The notes beneath the pieces are model-generated. The model had not been told where the DNA came from. It made no database searches and worked only from the letters and a program-made list of their open reading frames with translations. Shown one piece after another: positions 1 to 5,745 of a stretch of 10,017 nt of DNA (positions within the stretch are counted from its first letter, which is position 1; the number at the start of each line of letters is the position of its first letter). The translations under genes were made by a program, and so were the position numbers. Source of the stretch: Clostridia bacterium (lineage in GTDB: Bacteria; Bacillota; Clostridia; CAKSNL01; HGM11501); the NCBI GenBank assembly GCA_030535815.1, contig JAUNRD010000042.1, forward strand, positions 1 through 10,017, in the 5' to 3' direction.

Positions 1-496
1 ATGCAAAATTCGCTTCCGGATTATAAAGCTCCAGCACTATTTCGTCATCATCATTAATTACCACACTTTTGATATTCTTAACACAGCCTGAAAAACTTCC
101 GCCGTTTTCTCTTATATAATCAATTGTATATTTTACATCATCACTCGAAAGAGAGCTCCCATCAGCAAAAGTAATTCCGTCCTTTACTTTTATTCTTATG
201 CTGAGACAGTCTTTCGCCATGGTATATTCCGCTACCAGATTTCGCTTCACATTGAAGTCTTCATCCAGTGTAAAAAGGCCGTCATAGAAAAGATATAAAA
301 GCTCTCTGCAGCTTTCATAATTGGTGGAAAGAGGATTAAACGTATCAGGTCTCCTTGAGGAAACAGTCAACATTCCTCCCTGTACCACATTATCTTCAGT
401 ACCGGTTTCTTTTACATTTATTTCTTCCGTTTCTTTAGTGCATCCCATGCTTAAAAGCATAACTATGCACATTACAAGCGCAAAAATCCTTTTCAT
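1..496 (-). CDS. Family 5 extracellular solute-binding lipoprotein of a peptide/oligosaccharide ABC transporter, 3' end outside the window
   Basis: The first 165 residues are visible; the rest lies beyond the left edge. The N-terminus is a lipoprotein signal: MKR, a hydrophobic stretch (residues 4-17), then LLSMGC with Cys19 as the likely lipidated residue. The lipobox is imperfect, with Ser at -3 and Met at -2. An acidic linker follows. From residue 40 the sequence reads as SBP_bac_5: RRPDTFNPL, then LYLFYDGLFTLDEDF, then KVKDGITFADGSSLSSDDVKYT. The last segment is the family's characteristic 'W/V-x-D-G-x-x-F-x-D-G-x-x-x-x-A/S-x-D-V' block. Such proteins are anchored outside the membrane and deliver peptides, nickel or sugars to an ABC permease. 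The ATG at 496 is preceded by AAAGGA about 8 nt upstream and lies 4 nt after the pgeF stop, so it is very likely co-transcribed with pgeF. The substrate cannot be told from this portion. Confidence 0.9.
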   Translation of the reverse strand, partial: MKRIFALVMCIVMLLSMGCTKETEEINVKETGTEDNVVQGGMLTVSSRRPDTFNPLSTNYESCRELLYLFYDGLFTLDEDFNVKRNLVAEYTMAKDCLSIRIKVKDGITFADGSSLSSDDVKYTIDYIRENGGSFSGCVKNIKSVVINDDDEIVLELYNPEANFA

Positions 497-500
497 ATTT

Positions 501-1304
501 TCATTTCCTTTTCTGTAGTTCAACAATAGCTGCAAGTGAGCCGAATTTACCCTTTCCTGCTCTGCTTGAAAAATACAAATGATTGTTACATACAGTACAT
601 TCGCCCGCAAGGGAAATATTTTCATCATCAAGTCCTGCTTCAAGAAGAGTCCTTCTGACCGCTTCCCAGAGATCGGCCCTGTAATGTATGCCATCTCCTT
701 CTTCCTTTATAAAAGACACATCAGAAAACGTTTCAGAAAAAGCATCGTATACGTCTTTTTTTACCTGAAAACAGCACTTTCCTATGGACGGACCTATTGC
801 CGCAATTATATCCGCAGGATTGCTCCCGAATTCAGAGACAAGAGTTTTCACAGCCTCAGCCGTAATCTTTTTAACCGTCCCCTTCCAGCCCGAATGTATT
901 GATGCACACACATTTTTTTCTCTGTCATAGAGGATTACCGGCACGCAATCAGCCGAAGTGGATAAAAGCGGAATCCCAGGTTTGTCCGTAGCAAGGGCGT
1001 CGCAACCAAGAGAAACCTTTACAGGTTCTGAAAGCACAGCCACTTTATTTTCATGCACCTGATTCGTCCTGCTTAAGTTTTCCTCTGTAAAGGATAAAGC
1101 AGAACAGACAATACTTACATTTTCATGAACATATTCTTCCTTATCGCCTCTTAAAAATCCAAGATTCATAGACGAAAGATAATCCTCTTTCGATACTCCT
1201 CCAAGCCTTGTCGTAAAGCAATGCTTGCATCCACACTCTTCCAAAAGAGGACTTGTGAGATATTCAAAATCCCCGCACTTTTTGTGTATAAAGCCAAATT
1301 TCAT
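501..1304 (-). CDS. pgeF: Peptidoglycan editing factor PgeF (YfiH / laccase-domain, Cu-oxidase_4 family)
   Basis: This is a 267-residue cytoplasmic protein of the DUF152/YfiH family. Members have been described as purine nucleoside phosphorylase/adenosine deaminase-like enzymes, polyphenol oxidases, and, in E. coli, a factor that keeps wrong amino acids out of peptidoglycan precursors. The three metal/catalytic ligands are visible: His84 in TNQVHENKV, Cys120 in STSADCVPV and His137 in ASIHSGWKG. The TTRLGGVS motif lies at residues 31-38, GPSIGKCCFQV at 171-181, and the C-terminal CTVCNN...SSRAGKGKFG signature at 236-255. Length is normal for the family. The reading frame stays open 61 codons further upstream to 1487, but that part is low-complexity, Arg/Lys-rich and lies in a structured repeat. 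The ATG at 1304 has a clear GAGGAG ribosome binding site about 6 nt upstream and matches the family N-terminus, so it is preferred. Confidence 0.93.
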   Translation of the reverse strand: MKFGFIHKKCGDFEYLTSPLLEECGCKHCFTTRLGGVSKEDYLSSMNLGFLRGDKEEYVHENVSIVCSALSFTEENLSRTNQVHENKVAVLSEPVKVSLGCDALATDKPGIPLLSTSADCVPVILYDREKNVCASIHSGWKGTVKKITAEAVKTLVSEFGSNPADIIAAIGPSIGKCCFQVKKDVYDAFSETFSDVSFIKEEGDGIHYRADLWEAVRRTLLEAGLDDENISLAGECTVCNNHLYFSSRAGKGKFGSLAAIVELQKRK

Positions 1305-1322
1305 AGTAACTCCTCTGATTAT

Positions 1323-1336
1323 CCGGCTTTTGCCGG
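1323..1336 (-). other. Short perfect hairpin just upstream of the pgeF ribosome binding site
   Basis: CCGGC, a TTTT loop and GCCGG form a perfect 5-bp GC stem ending 18 nt before the pgeF ATG and close to its GAGGAG site. There is no T-run after it on either strand, so it is not a terminator. It may be the distal end of the neighbouring structured repeat, or may influence translation or mRNA stability of pgeF. Function is inferred only. Confidence 0.45.
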
Positions 1337-1350
1337 TTATCGCGCAAAAA

Positions 1351-1490
1351 ATTGTCTCGTCGGCACGTTCGCAAAACCCTTCACTTCGTTCCGGCTTTCG
1401 TCGTCTGCGGAACTCGCCTTTCGGCGCGTTCCTCGCTTGCCTATGCTTCGCTTCGCAAAACGCCTTGTTGCGTTTTGCTACGCTCAATCC
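1351..1490 (-). repeat. GC-rich structured intergenic repeat, divergent member of the family also found at 9380-9800
   Basis: This segment is visibly GC-richer than its neighbours and full of short inverted repeats. One is a perfect 9-bp stem GCAAAACGC/GCGTTTTGC with a 6-nt loop at 1455-1478. Another is a 10-bp stem with one mismatch at 1409-1432 (GGAAC-CGCC / GGCG-GTTCC). It shares ordered blocks with the core of the 224-bp units at 9357-9804: a GCA-CG-TCGCAA block followed by TCACTTC and GGCTT (1363-1398 against 9412-9440), a TTTC...GCGTTCC block (1419-1432 against 9454-9464), and an ACGCTCAA-CC tail (1480-1490 against 9490-9500). The material between the blocks, including the hairpin, differs. 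The element fills the gap between the MgtC gene and pgeF, and its tail overlaps the MgtC stop codon. Homology was judged by eye; the edges are approximate. Confidence 0.7.
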
Positions 1491-2155
1491 ACCTTATGCA
1501 CGCCATCAAGGCCGATAAGAGAACCAAAAAGCTCTTCACCGCTTTTTCCTTGCCTCAGTTTAACAGTAAACAGCATCACAACATTCTTATCATCCTCTGT
1601 TGCGGTAAAATCAATATTTTTAATTTCCGTACAGAAAATATGAATTACCGAAAGGATATTTGCCACTGTTTCCGTATTGTTTTCAGCAACAATATGAATA
1701 GAAGCAAGCCCCTCGCCGTTTCGCTTTGTCATTATGTATCCTAAAACCCTTAAAACAATAAGCATCATAAATGCTGCCGCAATAGCTCCGCCATAATATC
1801 CGATTCCGATAGCAAGACCCACACAGGCAATTGCCCAGAGTGTCGCTGCCGTGGTAAGACCACGCACTCTGTCGCCTTCTCTTAAAATAGTGCCGGCACC
1901 AAGAAAACCGATACCTGATATAACCTGAGCCCCGAGACGGGATACATCCGTAGAAAGACCGTCCTTTACCATAAAGGAGCTTATCATCATCGTAAGACAA
2001 GCGCCCATACATACGAGGATGTGGGTTCTTAAGCCCGCAGGTCTGTGCTTATGTTCTCGCTCAATGCCTATCATCCCGCCAAGAATTCCCGCAAGCACCA
2101 GCTTAAGCAGAATAACTCCCAGTTCTTCAAGATGTGAAATAGTAAACCAATCCAT
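1484..2155 (-). CDS. MgtC/SapB family inner-membrane protein
   Basis: This 223-residue protein has the MgtC family signatures in order: GIEREHKHRPAGLRTH (residues 30-45), the SRLGAQVISGIGFLGAGTI segment with conserved Asp70 (68-90), and RGLTTAATLWA (98-108). About five hydrophobic helices span residues 10-30, 44-62, 74-92, 100-118 and 121-142. A soluble C-terminal domain (about 148-223) resembles the ACT-like tail of longer family members. MgtC in Salmonella and Mycobacterium supports growth at low Mg2+ and in macrophages, partly by acting on the F-type ATPase; in commensals the role is unknown. The ATG is preceded by GGAGGGG 5 nt upstream. The gene follows the SLOG gene after a 116-nt AT-rich leader that may hold its own promoter. 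Its TGA stop (1486-1484) lies inside the conserved edge of the structured repeat, so the last residues may have changed when the repeat arrived. Confidence 0.93.
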   Translation of the reverse strand: MDWFTISHLEELGVILLKLVLAGILGGMIGIEREHKHRPAGLRTHILVCMGACLTMMISSFMVKDGLSTDVSRLGAQVISGIGFLGAGTILREGDRVRGLTTAATLWAIACVGLAIGIGYYGGAIAAAFMMLIVLRVLGYIMTKRNGEGLASIHIVAENNTETVANILSVIHIFCTEIKNIDFTATEDDKNVVMLFTVKLRQGKSGEELFGSLIGLDGVHKVD

Positions 2156-2177
2156 ATTACCCCTCCGGAATTAAATA

Positions 2178-2237
2178 AAAAATGCACAGAATAATAGTAT
2201 GTATGTAATAAACATGCCACTTACTCTCTGCATTTTT
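2178..2237 (-). promoter_or_regulatory. Long imperfect inverted repeat in the leader of the MgtC gene
   Basis: AAAAATGCA at 2178-2186 pairs exactly with TGCATTTTT at 2229-2237. After one C/C mismatch the pairing continues for three more bases (2188-2190 with 2225-2227), giving a 12-bp stem around a loop of about 34 nt. In the minus-strand transcript this falls between the candidate -10 box and the ribosome binding site, so it would be part of the 5' leader. MgtC leaders in enterobacteria are known regulatory RNAs, but no sequence link to them can be seen here. The arm could equally be an operator or chance AT-rich pairing. Confidence 0.35.
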
Positions 2238-2242
2238 ATTCT

Positions 2243-2271
2243 ATTATATAATTTTTAGTATTATACAACAT
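2243..2271 (-). promoter_or_regulatory. Candidate promoter for the MgtC gene
   Basis: On the minus strand a perfect TATAAT (2248-2243) lies 17 nt after a poor -35 match, ATGTTG (2271-2266), about 90 nt upstream of the MgtC start. The -10 box is strong but the -35 is weak. The region is AT-rich, so chance matches are likely. The 116-nt gap at this point, against tight spacing elsewhere in the cluster, supports an independent or internal promoter. Confidence 0.35.
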
Positions 2272-2751
2272 TCAGTCAAATTTGTCAATACCGCATTCTA
2301 TTACATATTTTCCTTTTTTCCGGGCATAGTCCCTGGTATAATAGCTTCCTCCTGAATCCCTGGTACAATAGGACACCAGAAAATCAGAATTATCCACCAT
2401 ATAACGGTTTCTTATGTGCATACAGCCGTCAAAATAGTGCCCTGAAAGTATTTCCACCTCGTCAGCCATATCAATAATACGACGATAACGCTCTCTGTCG
2501 CACTTTTTGTAATAGCGATCCTGCCCTTTGCAGGGAACTGCAACAACCAATTTTACCGATGCATATTTTTTTGCTTCAATCACAATTTCTGCCGCCAGCA
2601 TATCATATCCTGCCGCGCCGCCGGTTATAAACCTGTTAACACCCCTGGCAACAAGCAAATCCACCGTTTTTTTAGTGAAATCTCTTACTCTCTCAAAATC
2701 CTCTTCAGGAATCTCCCTGTGTCCCGTAAACGCACAAACAAGTCCGCTCAT
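2272..2751 (-). CDS. SLOG-family Rossmann-fold protein (YpsA/DUF1273-like)
   Basis: This small soluble protein has 159 residues. Visible SLOG-type motifs are an N-terminal FTGHRE (8-13), GGAAGYDMLAAE (44-55) after a beta strand RFITGG, a VAVPCKGQ strand-loop (70-77), an ADEVEIL strand (96-102) with a following MHIRNRYMVDNSDFL block (111-125), and SGGSYYT (133-139). The SLOG superfamily (LOG, DprA, YpsA, TIR-associated sensors) binds nucleotides or nucleotide-derived ligands. YpsA in Bacillus affects cell division, but the role of this branch is not established. The ATG overlaps the galM stop by 4 nt (ATGA), and the only GGAG lies about 15 nt upstream, so translation is probably coupled to galM. 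It is unlike the carbohydrate genes around it. Family assignment is fairly firm; function is not. Confidence 0.85.
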   Translation of the reverse strand: MSGLVCAFTGHREIPEEDFERVRDFTKKTVDLLVARGVNRFITGGAAGYDMLAAEIVIEAKKYASVKLVVAVPCKGQDRYYKKCDRERYRRIIDMADEVEILSGHYFDGCMHIRNRYMVDNSDFLVSYCTRDSGGSYYTRDYARKKGKYVIECGIDKFD

Positions 2752-3773
2752 TTATGAAATCTATACTCCGTCACAGTGTCGTATACTTCGCCCTTTTTAA
2801 GCACGGGAGAAGGAAAATGGCTATATTCCATGGCGTTGGGGAACACCTGGGTTTCTAAGCAAAGCCCGCCGTGAACAGGATATTTCGCACCGCCCTTGCA
2901 CACTCTCTCTGTCTGTATTCCGTTACCTGTATAAAGCTGTACTGCAGGTCTGTCGGTATAAGAATCCATAACGATACCGGTTACATCTCCCGTAAGAGTA
3001 GAGAACTTGCGGAAGCCGAAGCCGTCAAGTGCAAAGTTATGGTCATATCCGCCGAAAAGCTCAACCTGAGGATGACCTGATGTAAAACCGTCAGCCATTT
3101 TAATTCCTTTTCTGAAATCAAAAGCTGTTTCAGCAACTGATTCAACCACGCCGTAAGGCATACACTCATCAGTGTTCGGGGTATAGAAACTCGAATTAAT
3201 CATAAGTGTATGTCCGTCAACAGTTCCGGAATCGTGACCGTTTAAGTTGAAATATGTGTGATTGGTCATATTGAGAAGTGTGTCAGCGTTTGCCTTACCT
3301 TCATAATGAATTTTAAGACCGTTATCCTTCGTAAGAGTATAGGTAACCTTAACCTTAACCTTGCCGGGGAATCCCTCATCCCCATCCTCTGATATAATAC
3401 TGAGAATGAGCGACGGTTCTTCTTTATCCACAGCCTTTCCCTGCCACACTCTCTTTCCGAACCCGATGTTTCCGCCGTGCAGATTATTGTTTCCGTTGTT
3501 TTTTGCAAGGGTGTATTTCTTTCCGTTAAGGGTAAATTCGCCCTTTGCAATACGGTTTGAATTTCTTCCGATCAAAGCTCCGTAGCAGCCGTTGTTTTCC
3601 ATATATTCTTCCAAAGTGTCACGACCAAGTACCACGTCCACACCGTTGTAGCAAAGAGTTCTTACAATACCTCCGTAGGTTATTATTTCTGCAGTAAGCC
3701 CTCTTCCGTTATCCATCTTAAAAAGATAAACCTCATCGGGACCAACTTTTCCATAAAGTATTTTTTCAATCAT
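2748..3773 (-). CDS. galM: Aldose 1-epimerase (mutarotase)
   Basis: This 341-residue cytoplasmic enzyme is full length for the GalM family. It interconverts alpha and beta anomers of glucose, galactose or related aldoses, feeding the Leloir pathway. The family landmarks are present: GRNSNRIAKGEF (69-80), NNLHGG with His99 (substrate-binding/catalytic), NHTYFNLNGH with the catalytic His172 (171-180), GGYDHNF with Asp244, and the catalytic base Glu307 in LCLETQVFPNA. The start is an ATG with AAAGGAAG about 8 nt upstream. The SGNH esterase stop lies 19 nt upstream and the SLOG gene overlaps downstream, which places galM in the middle of a minus-strand operon. No other Leloir gene (galK, galT, galE) is in the window, so its sugar could be something other than galactose. 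Confidence 0.95.
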   Translation of the reverse strand: MIEKILYGKVGPDEVYLFKMDNGRGLTAEIITYGGIVRTLCYNGVDVVLGRDTLEEYMENNGCYGALIGRNSNRIAKGEFTLNGKKYTLAKNNGNNNLHGGNIGFGKRVWQGKAVDKEEPSLILSIISEDGDEGFPGKVKVKVTYTLTKDNGLKIHYEGKANADTLLNMTNHTYFNLNGHDSGTVDGHTLMINSSFYTPNTDECMPYGVVESVAETAFDFRKGIKMADGFTSGHPQVELFGGYDHNFALDGFGFRKFSTLTGDVTGIVMDSYTDRPAVQLYTGNGIQTERVCKGGAKYPVHGGLCLETQVFPNAMEYSHFPSPVLKKGEVYDTVTEYRFHK

Positions 3774-3792
3774 TCCTATCTTCCTTTCCCTC

Positions 3793-4449
3793 TTAAAGTG
3801 ATTTTATAAATGATGCCAGTCTGTCTGCAATTCTTTCGTGCCCTCTGTCCGAAGGATGAAGGCCGTCAGGCATATAAAGCTTCTGAATTTCGGGGATTTC
3901 CGGGTTCATCCCGCTCATCTTGAATAAGTCAAGCAGAGGAAGTGAATAGTATTCCGCCACCTCTCGTATCGCCTCAACATAAGTTTTCAAGGGATGGTTT
4001 ACCTCTCTGTTAGGACTTCCGGCACCTTCTGTATCCCCTAATCTATGAAGAGGAGTCATTATTATAATTGTGGCAAGAGGATACTTTTCAATCAATCCCT
4101 TAAAAAGATAATGGCAGGCACCGTAGAAGGTATCCGGCGTTCTGTCTGCCATCTCTCCCAAGGGGGCATCGCCGTGGCCATAGTCGTTTGTTCCGCCGAA
4201 AACCACAACAAAATCAGCATCAGCCATAGGAATATACCTTGTACAAAAATCCATATCAAAACTTACAGGCTGCCCTTCTATGTGTATTTTCTGCTTTGCA
4301 AACCTCGTTCCGCTTAAGCCGTAGGTATTAACCTCTGCGCCGTATTTCCTTCCGAAAACCGTTGTATACATATAATCGTGTCCCGAAGAACCGATACCCT
4401 GAGTTATTGAGTCTCCGAGAAAATTAAAAACCTTACCTCTGATTTCCAT
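3793..4449 (-). CDS. GDSL/SGNH-type hydrolase (probable cytoplasmic carbohydrate esterase)
   Basis: This 218-residue protein carries all SGNH blocks: GDSITQG with nucleophile Ser14 (12-18), oxyanion-hole Gly in YGLSGTRF (43-50), GGTND with Asn88 (85-89), and DGLHPSDRGH carrying the catalytic Asp195 and His198 (195-204). Such enzymes hydrolyse acyl esters; small cytoplasmic ones next to sugar genes are often sugar deacetylases. No signal peptide is present, so it would act on imported substrate. A longer frame begins at 4473, but the ATG at 4449 has a near-perfect GGAGGT ribosome binding site 6 nt upstream. That site lies inside the would-be extension, and the motif-to-start distance is normal from 4449. 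It is the first gene of the minus-strand cluster, with a good promoter at 4480-4508 and galM 19 nt downstream. Substrate unknown. Confidence 0.92.
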   Translation of the reverse strand: MEIRGKVFNFLGDSITQGIGSSGHDYMYTTVFGRKYGAEVNTYGLSGTRFAKQKIHIEGQPVSFDMDFCTRYIPMADADFVVVFGGTNDYGHGDAPLGEMADRTPDTFYGACHYLFKGLIEKYPLATIIIMTPLHRLGDTEGAGSPNREVNHPLKTYVEAIREVAEYYSLPLLDLFKMSGMNPEIPEIQKLYMPDGLHPSDRGHERIADRLASFIKSL

Positions 4450-4479
4450 AGTGTACCTCCATGCAAAATTCATACCTTA

Positions 4480-4508
4480 ATAATAGCACTATATTAAAAA
4501 AATTACAA
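4480..4508 (-). promoter_or_regulatory. Sigma-A-type promoter driving the SGNH-galM cluster
   Basis: On the minus strand TTGTAA (4508-4503) and TATTAT (4485-4480) are separated by exactly 17 nt. Transcription would begin around 4472, leaving a short leader of roughly 22 nt before the ATG at 4449. The position, spacing and divergent arrangement support it; the boxes are each one or two bases from consensus. Confidence 0.65.
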
Positions 4509-4515
4509 GTATTTA

Positions 4516-4544
4516 TTGCATTATCTAAAAAAATGTTTTATACT
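4516..4544 (+). promoter_or_regulatory. Sigma-A-type promoter driving the alcohol dehydrogenase-NSS pair
   Basis: TTGCAT (4516-4521) and TATACT (4539-4544) are separated by exactly 17 nt. The TTG start codon at 4589 lies 45 nt downstream of the -10 box. Its -35 box is only 7 nt from the -35 box of the divergent minus-strand promoter, so the two polymerase sites are back to back and any operator between them could affect both. Confidence 0.68.
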
Positions 4545-4588
4545 ATAGTAAGAATAATTTTAAGCTTTTCCCGAAAGGACTGTTTTTA

Positions 4589-5698
4589 TTGGTACATAAA
4601 TTTTCATCAGCCGTAAATATGATTATCGAAAAGGATGCCGTTTCGAATAACAAGGAGCTTATCTCATCCCTTGGAAGCAAGGCACTTATTGTAACGGGCA
4701 AAAACTCCGCCGTTAAAACCGGTGCTCTTTCAGATGTTAAAGAAGCACTTGACTCTACTGGTATCCAATATGAAATCTATTCAGAAATCGAGCCTAATCC
4801 CACATATAATAGCGTGCTTGAAGCCTCAGAAAAAGGGACAAAAGCAAGCTGTGATTTTGTAATAGGCATCGGAGGCGGAAGTCCGCTTGATGCCGCAAAG
4901 GCAATTGCCGCAGTTATGAAAAACCCCGGAATAACCGAAGATGAGGCATTTTCCGCAATATACAAAAACGGTGCATACCCCATCGTTGCCATCGGCACCA
5001 CCGCAGGCACGGGAAGCGAGGTTACGCCCTATGCCGTAATCACGGGAAATGACGGAAGGAAAAAGAGTATGCGTTCAGTCCACCTTCTTCCAAAGGTTTC
5101 CTTGGGTGACATAACATATATATCCAAAATGAATGACACCTTAATTAAAAATACGGCGCTTGATGCCTGCTGTCACGCCTTTGAAAGCTATTTTTGCCGC
5201 GTGGCAAATGACTTTACAAAAACCTTTGCCATCCGTGCAATTAAGCTTTTGATTCCGGAATTTGAAACCATATCTGCCTATGGCACAGAAGGGCTTGACG
5301 ATGAGGATTTCGAAAACCTCTACCTTGCGTCAATTTACGCAGGCTATGCAATTTCCGTAACAGGCACCGCAATGTGCCACACCTTAAGCTATTACCTTTC
5401 CGAAAACAAGGACATCCCCCACGGAAGGGCGTGTGCACTCTATCTTCCCGCCTTCATTTTACATAACATAAAATGGGCACCGAAGGAATCGGCCGACCTT
5501 TATGATGAAATCCTTCGTACAGACGAAGAAATCCGCACCCTTGTTACAGACCTTACGGGAGTGTGTGACCTTAAGCTTACAAAAGAGGATCTTGATACAA
5601 TCCGCCCGAGACTCGAAAATAACCCAAGCCTTGAAAAATGCCTGGGCGAATGTTCTCCCGCTTATGCAGAGGAGATATTAAAGGCACTGTTTTCATAA
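4589..5698 (+). CDS. Iron-containing (type III) alcohol dehydrogenase
   Basis: This 369-residue cytoplasmic NAD(P)-dependent oxidoreductase belongs to the Fe-ADH family. The dinucleotide-binding segment GIGGGSPLDAAKA (93-105) and the family signature GTTAGTGSEVTP (136-147) are intact. The four metal ligands are visible: Asp192 and His196 in LDACCHAFES, His264 in MCHTLSYYL, and His278 in IPHGRACALYLP. Members reduce aldehydes to alcohols or oxidise alcohols in fermentation; the substrate (ethanol, butanol, lactaldehyde, a diol) cannot be read from sequence. The start is TTG, with AAAGGA about 9 nt upstream and no in-frame ATG close by before Met11. A start at Met11 would cut the first beta strand. 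The NSS transporter follows after 47 nt and is probably co-transcribed. Confidence 0.93.
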   Translation: MVHKFSSAVNMIIEKDAVSNNKELISSLGSKALIVTGKNSAVKTGALSDVKEALDSTGIQYEIYSEIEPNPTYNSVLEASEKGTKASCDFVIGIGGGSPLDAAKAIAAVMKNPGITEDEAFSAIYKNGAYPIVAIGTTAGTGSEVTPYAVITGNDGRKKSMRSVHLLPKVSLGDITYISKMNDTLIKNTALDACCHAFESYFCRVANDFTKTFAIRAIKLLIPEFETISAYGTEGLDDEDFENLYLASIYAGYAISVTGTAMCHTLSYYLSENKDIPHGRACALYLPAFILHNIKWAPKESADLYDEILRTDEEIRTLVTDLTGVCDLKLTKEDLDTIRPRLENNPSLEKCLGECSPAYAEEILKALFS

Positions 5699-5699
5699 A

Positions 5700-5718
5700 T
5701 TAAAGCAAAAGGCTTTAA
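5700..5718 (+). other. Intercistronic hairpin between the alcohol dehydrogenase and the NSS transporter
   Basis: TTAAAGC, a 5-nt loop and GCTTTAA form a perfect 7-bp stem 2 nt after the dehydrogenase stop codon. It is followed by A-rich sequence and lacks a T-run, so it should not terminate. It could protect the upstream mRNA 3' end or set different expression of the two genes. Confidence 0.4.
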
Positions 5719-5745
5719 GATAAATAAAAAGAGAGGAAAATAACT

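Noticed and set aside
1305..1487. 61-codon N-terminal extension of PgeF
   Set aside because: The extension is Arg/Lys-rich and translated from the hairpin-rich repeat. The ATG at 1304 has a proper ribosome binding site and matches the normal family N-terminus.
1221..1744. Several overlapping plus-strand frames of 97-140 codons
   Set aside because: All three plus-strand frames stay open because of the GC-rich repeat and antisense coding bias. Products have no domain features and lie opposite pgeF and the MgtC gene.
4450..4473. Earlier ATG (4473) for the SGNH esterase
   Set aside because: It would place the near-perfect GGAGGT site inside the coding region and adds eight residues before the family's usual start. 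It has no good ribosome binding site of its own.
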